Below, in pieces: positions 1-7,734 of a DNA stretch of 32,225 bases. Every line of letters starts with the position of its first letter. The stretch's first letter is position 1. The notes beneath the pieces were generated by a model, which did no database searches, was not told the DNA's origin, and saw only the letters and a list, made by a program, of their open reading frames with translations. The stretch is taken from positions 1-32,225 of the forward strand of contig JAAZHE010000113.1 in assembly GCA_012510855.1 (NCBI GenBank). Reading direction: 5' to 3'. The stretch is from Bacillota bacterium (GTDB lineage: Bacteria; Bacillota; Limnochordia; DTU087). Position numbers and translations under genes: made by a program.

Positions 1-18
1 ATCCCACCTTCGGCACCA
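1..18 (+). tRNA. 3' end of a tRNA gene (partial, cut by window start)
   Basis: The first 18 bases read as the 3' end of a tRNA: T-stem strand CCCAC, a seven-base acceptor strand CTTCGGC, discriminator A and an encoded CCA. The matching 5' acceptor strand would be GCCGAAG. That acceptor and A73 would suit a Leu or Thr tRNA, but the anticodon lies outside the window, so identity is open. A strong intrinsic terminator follows 18 bases later, as expected for the end of a tRNA transcript. Confidence 0.75.
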
Positions 19-35
19 TCTCTCTGTGAAAGTTG

Positions 36-61
36 ATCCCCGGCGATTGCCGGGGATTTTT
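36..61 (+). terminator. Intrinsic terminator of the tRNA transcript
   Basis: A perfect 9-bp stem (ATCCCCGGC at 36-44, GCCGGGGAT at 49-57) with a GATT loop runs into a T-rich tract. It ends the tRNA transcript and separates it from the chaperone operon. Confidence 0.9.
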
Positions 62-224
62 CTTTCGGGCAGCTGCCTTGTGGCTGCTGCTTTTTGATTA
101 TCCTTGGGCCTCTGATGTGTGCTGCAGACCGAGCAGTATAGCCGCTGTCTCTCAATAGAATGACTTTCTGAGCTCCATGGGCCACGTTATTGGCAGGGAT
201 CTTGTCCGGATGCGTGGAACAACT

Positions 225-239
225 AGTTAAACATTAACT
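225..239. promoter_or_regulatory. Perfect inverted repeat upstream of the chaperone operon (candidate operator)
   Basis: AGTTAA-ACA-TTAACT is a perfect 6-bp inverted repeat with a 3-base spacer, about 35 bases before the first start codon of the five-gene operon. A poor -35-like TTGTCC lies at 202-207, 17 bases before it, so the repeat would overlap a -10 position. It does not resemble the CIRCE element (TTAGCACTC-N9-GAGTGCTAA) of HrcA. Which protein binds it, if any, is unknown. The rest of 62-268 holds nothing I can identify beyond a weak GCAGC/GCTGC hairpin near 70-95. Confidence 0.4.
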
Positions 240-274
240 GGGAATAAAGAACCAATTCGGGAAGTGAAATGGGG

Positions 275-805
275 ATGCAAAACGAGAAAAGAGTCCTAAC
301 GACTTTAGTACTTGCCCTAGCTGTCGTGGTCCTGGGTGCTTTTTTTGTGAGCGGCTACCTCTTAGACTACTTTGCCGGCCCAGGCTCATCCTCTTCCATT
401 GAGGCGGATGATCTTGAACACCTTCAAGTAAGTGTAGCCGCAGTCCAAGCGGAACTATCCCGCCTATCTAAGCTGTCTGAGGAGCTGCTGGAGCGTCAAG
501 CTGAGCTTCTTTCCTTGACTTCTTCTCTTGCACAGAAGGAACCCCAAGCTCCAGAGGAGCAGGTTGAGCAGCTCGGGCAGGTTGAGCAGGCTGCAGAGGC
601 TGCTCCACGGACAATAGAACTACGTATGATGAGAGGTGACACCATCTGGGCTTTTCTACACCGCTTGGGTATGCAGCCTGATGCCCAGTTAGTTGAGAAC
701 GTCCTTAGACTCAACGGCTTCAGCGATGCCAGGCGTATACCAGCGGGTACTTACATACGTATTCCACTCCAAGATACCACTTCCAGCCGTGAGGAGACGA
801 ATTGA
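275..805 (+). CDS. Membrane-anchored coiled-coil protein with C-terminal LysM-like domain
   Basis: Small bitopic membrane protein. It has a short cytoplasmic N-terminus, one membrane helix (about residues 8-32), a heptad-like Leu/Glu-rich stretch (about 50-85), a Gln/Glu-rich linker, and a LysM-like domain (about 115-170) recognisable by RGDTIWAFLHRLG, an Asn-Gly turn and the closing PAGTYIRIP. LysM domains usually bind peptidoglycan or chitin sugars, so the C-terminus probably faces the wall, which is inference. ATG 275 is preferred over ATG 269 because GGGAAG at 259-264 sits 10 bases before 275 but only 4 before 269. First gene of a five-gene operon: its stop lies 2 bases before the ATG of the GrpE-like gene, so it may place that system at the cell envelope. 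Confidence 0.8.
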   Translation: MQNEKRVLTTLVLALAVVVLGAFFVSGYLLDYFAGPGSSSSIEADDLEHLQVSVAAVQAELSRLSKLSEELLERQAELLSLTSSLAQKEPQAPEEQVEQLGQVEQAAEAAPRTIELRMMRGDTIWAFLHRLGMQPDAQLVENVLRLNGFSDARRIPAGTYIRIPLQDTTSSREETN

Positions 806-807
806 CC

Positions 808-1599
808 ATGTCAAAGGACGTACACAATCACACTAATATAATCCACTATTCGGTGCTGGGTCTCGGAGTCGGACTCTTAGCCATTGCCATTGTCTGTTTG
901 ACCATTACCCTGGTCAATGTCCATAACTTCCAACGTTCTCTGGCTCACATCTTGCTTGCCGGCTCCTTGGCCCTACTGCTTTTTGCTCCGTTTCTGATTG
1001 TCTGGTCGTACACTATCCTGTGGTTCAGCCCGACCAGTGAAGCTGCCTCCCGTTCAGACATAACAGCCCCTGGCCAGGAGGTGCAACCCGTGACCGTAGA
1101 TGTTCAAGGAGCCCAACCTGAAAAGGAAGATGTCGCAGTCGCTCCGGGCCAGGCAGAGTTGGTGCAGCGCCTTTCCCAGCAGCTGGAGCTGCTGCAAAAA
1201 CTCCAGACTGAGCAAGAAAAGCAGCTCTTAGAGGCCAGGGTGGCCCTAACTAACCGGGAAGCAATGCTTACCGATTGGCAGGATCGGGCCATGGAAATGT
1301 TTCGCCTGATGGAGCGGATCCTGGCCGGCGGCGAGAGGTTGAATGAGGGCTATCGGCGGGCAGTCCAGGATCTTTTGAAGAGGTACACCAGGCTCATGGA
1401 ACCATTAGGGATCTCACCCATCATACCAGAACCGGGTGAACCCTTTGATGAACTGCTGCATAGCCCTTGCAATGTGGAGCTCAGTGAAGATGTGCCTGCA
1501 GACCATGTAATTCGCTGTATAAGCTGGGGATTTGTGGTAAACGGACAGGTCCAGATTCCAGCTGAAGTAGTAATTGCTGCAGATCAAGAGGAGGACTGA
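808..1599 (+). CDS. Membrane-anchored GrpE-like nucleotide exchange factor
   Basis: 263-residue protein with two predicted membrane helices (about residues 10-36 and 44-72), then a long charged coiled coil (about 110-190) and a C-terminal region resembling the GrpE beta-wing: ISPIIPEPGEPFDELLH (GEPFD at 210-214, His218) and GFVVNGQVQIPAEVVIA, compared with GEPFDPxLHEAV and GYxLNGRVLRPAxVxV in GrpE. GrpE is normally a soluble cytosolic dimer of about 170-210 residues that opens the Hsp70 nucleotide cleft to release ADP; a two-helix anchor is atypical. Immediately downstream are an Hsp70 and a J-like protein, which supports the assignment. ATG 808 is chosen with GAGGAG at 791-796; a TTG at 802 overlapping the previous stop is the alternative. 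The GrpE call rests on motif recognition by eye. Confidence 0.72.
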   Translation: MSKDVHNHTNIIHYSVLGLGVGLLAIAIVCLTITLVNVHNFQRSLAHILLAGSLALLLFAPFLIVWSYTILWFSPTSEAASRSDITAPGQEVQPVTVDVQGAQPEKEDVAVAPGQAELVQRLSQQLELLQKLQTEQEKQLLEARVALTNREAMLTDWQDRAMEMFRLMERILAGGERLNEGYRRAVQDLLKRYTRLMEPLGISPIIPEPGEPFDELLHSPCNVELSEDVPADHVIRCISWGFVVNGQVQIPAEVVIAADQEED

Positions 1600-1600
1600 C

Positions 1601-3166
1601 ATGAGTCAACAGGGTTTTACTGTGGGAATCGATTTAGGAACGACCACGTCTTTGGTGGGGGTATTTCGGGGAGGCAAGCCGGAATTGATTCTGGATCCTA
1701 ACTCCACCACCAGATCGCCCATTGTTCCCTCTTTGGTCGCCATGGATAGTAGGGGCAGGCTGGTGGTTGGCGAGCGAGCCCGGACTCTAGTTAACAAAGG
1801 ACAGGGCGTGCGGGAAGTAAAACGGAAAATGGAAACCGGAGAGAAAGTAAAGCTTGGCGATGAGTCTTATCGGCCGGAGGAAATCTCCGCTCTCATATTA
1901 AAGCACCTCAAGGCCAATGCTGAACTTTACCTAAATGGTCCCGTCACTGATGTAGTGCTGTCTGTACCGGCTCTTTTCACCCAGACGGGCATATTCAACA
2001 CCAAGCAGGCTGGAGAGCTGGCAGGGCTCAATGTGCTGCATGTGATGAGTGAACCAACGGCAGCCGCCCTTGCCTTCGGCATCGATCATATGGATGTTGA
2101 TGAAAAGATTATGGTGTTTGATTTCGGAGGCGGGACTTTAGATATCAGCATAGTGGAACTAGTCGATGGGGTAATCGATGTGACCAGTGCCTTCGGCGAT
2201 ACCACTCTGGGCGGAAAGGATTTTGACGAGGCCTTAGTGGAACTGATCCTGGCCAAGTTTAGAGCAGAGTGCGGCGATGATGTGGAGATAACTGAGACTG
2301 CTTTTCATCAGCTGAAGTCTGCCGCCGAAACGTGTAAGATCCAGCTGTCAAGTGATGACACAGGTTTTGTAGAGCTGTTGAGCTTCGGGCTGCAGGATGG
2401 GTTTCCAGTAGATCTGGAGGTGGAGGTGAGCCGGGATGAGTTCAATCAAGAAACGGCACATTTGTTGGAGCGGGCTCGAACCTGTGTTTATAAGGCCCTA
2501 GAGCCTAAGAACCTGAGACCTGAGATGATCCATCGGGTCCTATTAGTTGGTGGTACCACCTACATACCCGCTGTCCGGGAAATGCTGGAGGAGATTTTCC
2601 CCAGCCGAGTGCGGGCAGATGTCCCCCCCGACCTAGCGGTAGCTATGGGCACCACTATCCGCTCCGCCATGCTAACAGGGCAGACGGACCCCAGTAAAGA
2701 TATCTTGATTGTAGACAGTTGGGCCCACGGCTTGGGAGTAGAGGTCCTCACCTTCAGGGACAACCAACCCGAGAAGGCATACAGCCCTCTAATGGAACCG
2801 AACACGGTGATACCTTACTCGGTAAAGCGCCGGTATTCACTAGTCCATTTTGAACAAAACGAAGTAGAAGTGAAAGTGCGGCAGACTACTGTCCGCAACG
2901 CCTACTTTCTAGAAGATACTGTCGATACCGGTATCTCAGGGGTAATCACCGATATTCCCACATCTGCCACCGGCGTTCCCCATGATGTAGAGATTGAGTT
3001 TTCAGTTAATGTAGACAAACTGATCAACTTAACCGCAACCATCCCCGCGACTGGACAGGAACTTAAGCTGGAGTTTAACCTGACTGACCTTCAGCTGAAT
3101 ACCCAGGAGCAGGTGACGGCCGCCAAGCGACGGGTGGATGAGCTGTGGTCCAAAGCAAGGAGGTAG
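1601..3166 (+). CDS. Hsp70/DnaK-family chaperone lacking the C-terminal lid
   Basis: 521-residue Hsp70-type ATPase. The nucleotide-binding domain is intact: phosphate-1 loop GIDLGTTTS near residue 9, a KRKM segment at the catalytic lysine region, SVPALF, SEPTAAALAFG, phosphate-2 FDFGGGTLDIS at 173-183, GDTTLGGKDFD, and the adenosine motif LLVGGTTYIP near 315. The linker, DILIVDSWAHGLGVEV, differs from the DnaK DVLLLDVTPLSLG. A beta-type substrate domain follows (about 370-490), then only a short helix; the alpha-helical lid of about 100 residues in DnaK is absent (typical DnaK is 600-640 residues). ATG 1601 follows GAGGAGGAC with good spacing; an in-frame TTG at 1574 lies inside the preceding gene and has no such site. 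It probably acts with the GrpE-like protein just upstream and the J-like protein just downstream. It is not the housekeeping dnaK. Confidence 0.92.
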   Translation: MSQQGFTVGIDLGTTTSLVGVFRGGKPELILDPNSTTRSPIVPSLVAMDSRGRLVVGERARTLVNKGQGVREVKRKMETGEKVKLGDESYRPEEISALILKHLKANAELYLNGPVTDVVLSVPALFTQTGIFNTKQAGELAGLNVLHVMSEPTAAALAFGIDHMDVDEKIMVFDFGGGTLDISIVELVDGVIDVTSAFGDTTLGGKDFDEALVELILAKFRAECGDDVEITETAFHQLKSAAETCKIQLSSDDTGFVELLSFGLQDGFPVDLEVEVSRDEFNQETAHLLERARTCVYKALEPKNLRPEMIHRVLLVGGTTYIPAVREMLEEIFPSRVRADVPPDLAVAMGTTIRSAMLTGQTDPSKDILIVDSWAHGLGVEVLTFRDNQPEKAYSPLMEPNTVIPYSVKRRYSLVHFEQNEVEVKVRQTTVRNAYFLEDTVDTGISGVITDIPTSATGVPHDVEIEFSVNVDKLINLTATIPATGQELKLEFNLTDLQLNTQEQVTAAKRRVDELWSKARR

Positions 3167-3170
3167 GACC

Positions 3171-4604
3171 GTGGACAACCACTACGTTACCCTGGGAGTG
3201 CCGGTACATGCTGCTCCTGAGGACATCCGCAAAGCCTATTTTCGCCTAATCCGCCGTTTTCCTCCGGAGACCCATCCTGAGGAATTCCAGAGGATCCGGA
3301 CGGCCTATGAAGTACTCAGCGATCCCGTGGCCAAGCAGCGCTACGATGCGTTTCTTAAGCAAGGCAGCCGTATTAATGAACTGCTGGAGGCAGCGGCCCT
3401 GCATGAGGCCCAGGAGGATTGGTACGGAGCGGTAGAGGTCTTTCTAAAGCTGCTGCAATTCCTTCCTGAGGATCCCGATTTATCACTGCGCCTAGGTGAG
3501 TGCTATCTTAGGCTGCATTCATATAAGAAAGCTGCGGAGATTTTTGAGAAGCTGGTCAAAAAAGACGATCAGGAGTTTGCCAACTGGTTCGGTCTGGGCC
3601 GGGCTTATCTTGGTCAGGCGGTGAATGAAGAGGAAAGAACTACTCGATTTGCCCTGCTGACAGAAGCACGGGATGCTTTTGGGCGGGCACAAAGGCTAGA
3701 GCCTAAGGAAAGGGCTGTTTACTCCCTCCTGGGTACCGTATATGAAATTCAAGGCGACTTCTCCTCCAGCATAGTCTGCCTGAAACAGGGGATAGCAGCC
3801 AACGGAGCTCCATCTTTTGGGGATCTGGGGCTCCTAATTCAGCTTTGTGGCGTTCTTTTGGTGAGAAATCAGTTGGGAGAGGCTAAAGAATATTTCGGAC
3901 AGATCGCTGAGATAGCTGTTTCGGATCCATATCAGCGGAGCTATGCTGCCCAAAGACTGGTCAGGGAAGCGGCCAGGTGGACGGAGAATTATAGATATGA
4001 TCTGGCGGTGCCCTATGTGGAACAGGCCAACCGCCTCTCTCCAGAGGACTTTGGCCGCGATTCAGTGGATTGGCTGGCGGACATGGCCGCTAGCATTGCT
4101 GCCCTGGAAAAGATCAAGTACGCGTATATTCCGCCCATCTACGAATTGTCCCGGTTTATCATTCACGAGCACCACATGTGCGGTCAAGGTGAGGAGCTCT
4201 CCGAATCCAGGCGAATAGAATTCCGGGATGCCCTGGTTGAAGACCTGCTTCAGTACAGCCCCCAGGAGCTTCTCTCCAATCTAGAGCGCCTCCGACAGGA
4301 GTACCCTGCTTTGATTCGTTTGGACGGAGGCTGGTTTTCGTCTCTAGAGACATTGTGCCGGGAAGAACTGGACCGACAGAGAACTGCAGGGTCGAAGTCC
4401 CACTCGCATGTTACCGCTGCAACTGCCTCCTCAACCCAGACCGGTTCCTACTCATCTAGGCAAGCCGCGGCATCCCCATCCCGCTCCAGCGGTGGCGGTA
4501 AGGCAGTGGGAGCGGTGGTGGGCGGTGTCATCGGTGCTGCTGTGGGTGGCCCTATAGGAGCCATTATCGGTGCCTGGCTCGGGAGCAGCTTGGGTGGTGA
4601 TTGA
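3171..4604 (+). CDS. J-domain-like TPR protein with glycine-zipper C-terminus
   Basis: 477-residue protein starting at GTG 3171 after AAGGAGGT. Residues 3-62 form a J domain (HYVTLGV, AYFRLIRRF, IRTAYEVLSDP, RYDAFL), but HPD is replaced by PPE (31-33) and the following loop is short. Tetratricopeptide-like helical pairs occupy about 72-330. After a Ser/Thr-rich linker (about 405-437) comes a Gly/Ala-rich segment from about 440 to the end (AVGAVVGGVIGAAVGG), a glycine-zipper pattern that often packs in membranes. Canonical J proteins stimulate Hsp70 ATPase through HPD; loss of HPD usually marks J-like proteins that recruit or scaffold instead. Its start lies 4 bases after the Hsp70 stop, so the two are probably a pair. 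The stop overlaps the next start as TGATG. Confidence 0.85.
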   Translation: MDNHYVTLGVPVHAAPEDIRKAYFRLIRRFPPETHPEEFQRIRTAYEVLSDPVAKQRYDAFLKQGSRINELLEAAALHEAQEDWYGAVEVFLKLLQFLPEDPDLSLRLGECYLRLHSYKKAAEIFEKLVKKDDQEFANWFGLGRAYLGQAVNEEERTTRFALLTEARDAFGRAQRLEPKERAVYSLLGTVYEIQGDFSSSIVCLKQGIAANGAPSFGDLGLLIQLCGVLLVRNQLGEAKEYFGQIAEIAVSDPYQRSYAAQRLVREAARWTENYRYDLAVPYVEQANRLSPEDFGRDSVDWLADMAASIAALEKIKYAYIPPIYELSRFIIHEHHMCGQGEELSESRRIEFRDALVEDLLQYSPQELLSNLERLRQEYPALIRLDGGWFSSLETLCREELDRQRTAGSKSHSHVTAATASSTQTGSYSSRQAAASPSRSSGGGKAVGAVVGGVIGAAVGGPIGAIIGAWLGSSLGGD

Positions 4605-7084
4605 TGAGCAAGTCAACTAATCTGCCTGATCACAAGGAGGCCATGCCGGTGCTGAAAGAGGTCAGACCCACCCCTGAACAGGAGAGGTTCGTCCAGTCAG
4701 TACACGATAGTATACTCCTTCACGCTTGTGTGGGAACAGGCAAGACTTTTGCCCTCGCCAACCGAGCTGCCGAAGCCATCCGTCGCGGGATTCCTCCAGA
4801 ACGTATTCTATGCGTCACCTTTACTAACCGAGCTGCGCAGGAAATGCGCGACCGGGTAGCCCTGTACTGTCCTCAAGACAGCCATAGGATAGTAATTAGA
4901 ACCTTTCACGGCTTGTGTGCTTGGATCTTGCGCCTTCGGGCACGGCAGTTGGGCATTCCCCAAGACTTCAGCATTATCGATGAAGACGATGCCCAGGAGA
5001 TCATCACCCACCTAAAGCTACCGGAGCGGACAGGGATGAAAGCGTCCGAGATTTACCACCTTCTGCAAGACCTCAAGATCCACAGGCATTCTAAGAATGG
5101 GGAGAGTAGGTCTTATGTCAATGGGAAGCGGCTCCAGGAGATTTATGACCATTACCAGTCAGAGCTGGTCGCCTATCGGGGTTTAGATTTCGGAGATCTG
5201 ATTGCCTTAACCCATCAGGCTTTTTCTCCGGGAGGTCCGCTAAACCAAGAGTGGAGCCAGCGTTTTGATCTAGTGCAGGTGGATGAAATGCAGGATACCC
5301 ACCTAGTTGAGTACGACATCGTAGCTCATCTGGCTCGCCGCTCCCAGAACCTGGTACTGGCAGGGGACTTTGATCAGACTATTTACGAATGGCGGGGGTC
5401 AAATCCCCAAAAGGTTTTGTCCCAGTTCAAGAAGGATTTTCCCAGATACAAGGAGATGACCTTCACTTTTAATTTCCGGGCAACTAGAACACTGATTGCT
5501 GCTGCCCAGGCGGTGGTTACCTCTCTGAGCAATATCAAGCCCCAGCCGGCAGTGTCTTCTGTTCAAGGCCAACCCATAGTCGTGCATCGGGCCCGGACAG
5601 AAGAGGGGGAAGCTAACTGGATCGCTTCGCAGATCAGAATCTTGCACCAGCAGGGGACGGCCTACGACAGGATCGGAGTGCTCTGCCGTTCCAACAAGCG
5701 GGCCCAGGTTATCTCACGTGCTTTAGAAAGGCGTAGGATTCCCCATCTGACTGTGGAAACCTACGAGTTCTTTCGAAGGCAGGAGGTCAAAGACTGCCTG
5801 GCCTATCTGCGGATGCTCCTGAACCCAGAGGACAGCGTGAGTTTGCGCAGGGTTCTCCGCAGACCGCCTCGGGGCATAGGCGAGCGGACCCTCCAACGCA
5901 TAGAGGAAAGTGCTGGGGTGGGCCTACGTCTGCCGGACCTCTTGAACCCAGCAGCATTGGAAACCGGCGACCCCTTTGCCCCCTTACTCATGGCTTTAGA
6001 GTACGGCACTGTGATCGTATTTGACTGCGAGACTACGGGAATTGATCCAGCTGTAGATGAGATCATCGAGATTGCCGCGTACAAAATCCACCGGGGTCAA
6101 CTGGTGGATACTTTCCACCGCTATATTACCCCGAGCAGAAGCGTGGGACATAGCGTGCATGTGCACGGCCTGACCGATGAATTCTTGGCGGAGCAGGGGA
6201 AGGCCCCCCAGATTGTGCTGCAGGAGTTTCAGAGCTTTATCGGGGAGGGCCTCCTTGTAGGCCACAATGTAGTCTTTGATCTGCGGATGTTGGAAGCCGC
6301 GTGCCACCGGCACGGGATACCCTTCCAGCGGGATAGCTGGGTAGATACCCTTTCTTTGGCCCGGCGCTTTGTGCAGAGCGACACCTACAAGCTGGGGGAT
6401 TTGGCAGACCTCCTGGGTTTGGCCCAAAGACCAACCCATAGAGCCCTAGATGATGTGGGCGCTACCTGGGAGCTGCTGAAATATATAGTGCCCAAAACTA
6501 AGCAGGGTGCCCAGAAGCGTCGGGAGATGGTGCAGGCCGTTGCCCATGCCTTTTGGCCCCTGGCGGAGCAGATCAGCCACTGGCAGGGACTGGTGCAGAA
6601 ATTGAGGCCCCATCAGCTCCTTACCTGGGTCCTAAGTGAGAGCGGCCTGCTGGAATACTATAAGAGAGAAGAGAAGCGGATGAACAACATCCAGGAGCTG
6701 CTCAAGACAGCCCAGGAACTTGACGACCCCAAGCTGCCCCCTGCCACTGCGCTCGAGTCCTTTACCAGCTTTGCCGCCTTAGCCCGCAACATAGACCGTG
6801 TTGACCGGGCGGAACGGGTGACAGTAATCACTGTCCACCAGGCCAAAGGCTTAGAATTTGATGTGGTGTTTATGGCGGGGTTGTCCCACGATGAATTCCC
6901 CCATTATCTATCCATGAAAGAGGGCAGAGAAGAGGAGGAAAAAAGACTCTTTTATGTGGGAATTACCAGGGCTAAACAGCGGCTGTTTATGAGCTATCAT
7001 CAGTTGACCGATAAGGGATATAGCCGTGTCCCCAGCCGCTATCTGGACTTGATTCCCAACACTATTGAGGCAAGGAGCGGCTGA
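4604..7084 (+). CDS. UvrD/PcrA-type SF1 helicase with an inserted DEDDh 3'-5' exonuclease domain
   Basis: 826-residue fusion. Helicase motifs are in order: Walker A CVGTGKT (Lys47), Ia FTNRAAQEM, II VDEMQDT (Asp227, Glu228), III GDFDQTIYEWRGS, IV TFNFRAT, V TVHQAKGLEFD (about 743), VI YVGITRAKQR (about 784). After the RGIGERTLQRI segment of subdomain 2B the chain enters a complete DnaQ/PolC-type exonuclease (about 468-630): ExoI FDCETTG (Asp474, Glu476), ExoII GHNVVFD (Asp559), ExoIII HRALDD (His612, Asp617). Helicase sequence then resumes. All catalytic residues of both enzymes are present, so a machine that unwinds DNA and trims 3' ends is likely, probably in repair. ATG 4604 overlaps the previous stop (TGATG), implying translational coupling. 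A TTG at 4601 is the alternative start. Confidence 0.93.
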   Translation: MSKSTNLPDHKEAMPVLKEVRPTPEQERFVQSVHDSILLHACVGTGKTFALANRAAEAIRRGIPPERILCVTFTNRAAQEMRDRVALYCPQDSHRIVIRTFHGLCAWILRLRARQLGIPQDFSIIDEDDAQEIITHLKLPERTGMKASEIYHLLQDLKIHRHSKNGESRSYVNGKRLQEIYDHYQSELVAYRGLDFGDLIALTHQAFSPGGPLNQEWSQRFDLVQVDEMQDTHLVEYDIVAHLARRSQNLVLAGDFDQTIYEWRGSNPQKVLSQFKKDFPRYKEMTFTFNFRATRTLIAAAQAVVTSLSNIKPQPAVSSVQGQPIVVHRARTEEGEANWIASQIRILHQQGTAYDRIGVLCRSNKRAQVISRALERRRIPHLTVETYEFFRRQEVKDCLAYLRMLLNPEDSVSLRRVLRRPPRGIGERTLQRIEESAGVGLRLPDLLNPAALETGDPFAPLLMALEYGTVIVFDCETTGIDPAVDEIIEIAAYKIHRGQLVDTFHRYITPSRSVGHSVHVHGLTDEFLAEQGKAPQIVLQEFQSFIGEGLLVGHNVVFDLRMLEAACHRHGIPFQRDSWVDTLSLARRFVQSDTYKLGDLADLLGLAQRPTHRALDDVGATWELLKYIVPKTKQGAQKRREMVQAVAHAFWPLAEQISHWQGLVQKLRPHQLLTWVLSESGLLEYYKREEKRMNNIQELLKTAQELDDPKLPPATALESFTSFAALARNIDRVDRAERVTVITVHQAKGLEFDVVFMAGLSHDEFPHYLSMKEGREEEEKRLFYVGITRAKQRLFMSYHQLTDKGYSRVPSRYLDLIPNTIEARSG

Positions 7085-7248
7085 TCTGCCGCTGGTGCAC
7101 GGCGGTTTCCGTGTTACGGGCTCCAGGCCTAATTCTCAACATTGAGTCGAATGCGATGGGACTGAAAGCATGTCCCAGCAGTTGACGCTGTCTAGGAGAT
7201 CGCGACTCATGGGTAGAATAACCATGGGTCGTAGTAGGGGGGGAGCAT

Positions 7249-7734
7249 ATGGATTTTTCTATCCGCAAGATCGAATCAAGTGATACCAGTGTTCTCAAAG
7301 AGATGCTGTACCATGCCATCTTTGTTCCAGAAGGGGCACCTAAGCCTGCCCCGGACATCGTGGAACAGCCGGAACTAAAGAGATACATTGTCGGCTGGCG
7401 GTATCCGGAGGACATGGGCTTTGTTGCTGTGGCAGATCAGAGGGTGATCGGGGCAGCTTGGACCCGTCGATGGAGTTCGGACAATCCGGGGTATGGGTTT
7501 GTGGATGAGCATACACCAGAGCTAAGTATAGCAGTACTGCCTGGTTATCGAGGGCAGGGGATTGGAACAAAGCTGCTTGCACGGCTGTTCCAGGAGCTAC
7601 AAGACTTAGGGGTTAAGTCAGTCTCCTTGAGTGTTGATCTTAGAAATCCAGCAGTACGTCTCTACGAGAGATTCGGTTTTACCATTGCTGAAGTCAAAGG
7701 TACATCCTGTGTGATGCAGTGTCGGTTATCTTGA
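7249..7734 (+). CDS. GNAT-family N-acetyltransferase
   Basis: 161-residue single-domain GNAT enzyme, which transfers the acetyl group of acetyl-CoA to an amine. Motif A is clear: LSIAVLPGYRGQGIGTKLL, with RGQGIG matching the R/QxxGxG/A pyrophosphate-binding loop at about residues 103-108. The motif B region is SVDLRNPAVRLYERFGF, typical of the family's C-terminal half. ATG 7249 has a G-rich site (GGGGGAG) just upstream. The substrate cannot be read from sequence; small-molecule, antibiotic or protein N-terminal acetylation are all possible. It stands alone behind a 164-base gap that contains only a weak CATGG/CCATG hairpin near 7208-7226. Nothing ties it functionally to the upstream operon. 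Confidence 0.9.
   Translation: MDFSIRKIESSDTSVLKEMLYHAIFVPEGAPKPAPDIVEQPELKRYIVGWRYPEDMGFVAVADQRVIGAAWTRRWSSDNPGYGFVDEHTPELSIAVLPGYRGQGIGTKLLARLFQELQDLGVKSVSLSVDLRNPAVRLYERFGFTIAEVKGTSCVMQCRLS

Noticed and set aside
225-239. A CIRCE heat-shock element before the Hsp70 operon
   Set aside because: The repeat AGTTAA-ACA-TTAACT has a different half-site and a 3-base spacer; CIRCE needs a 9-base spacer.
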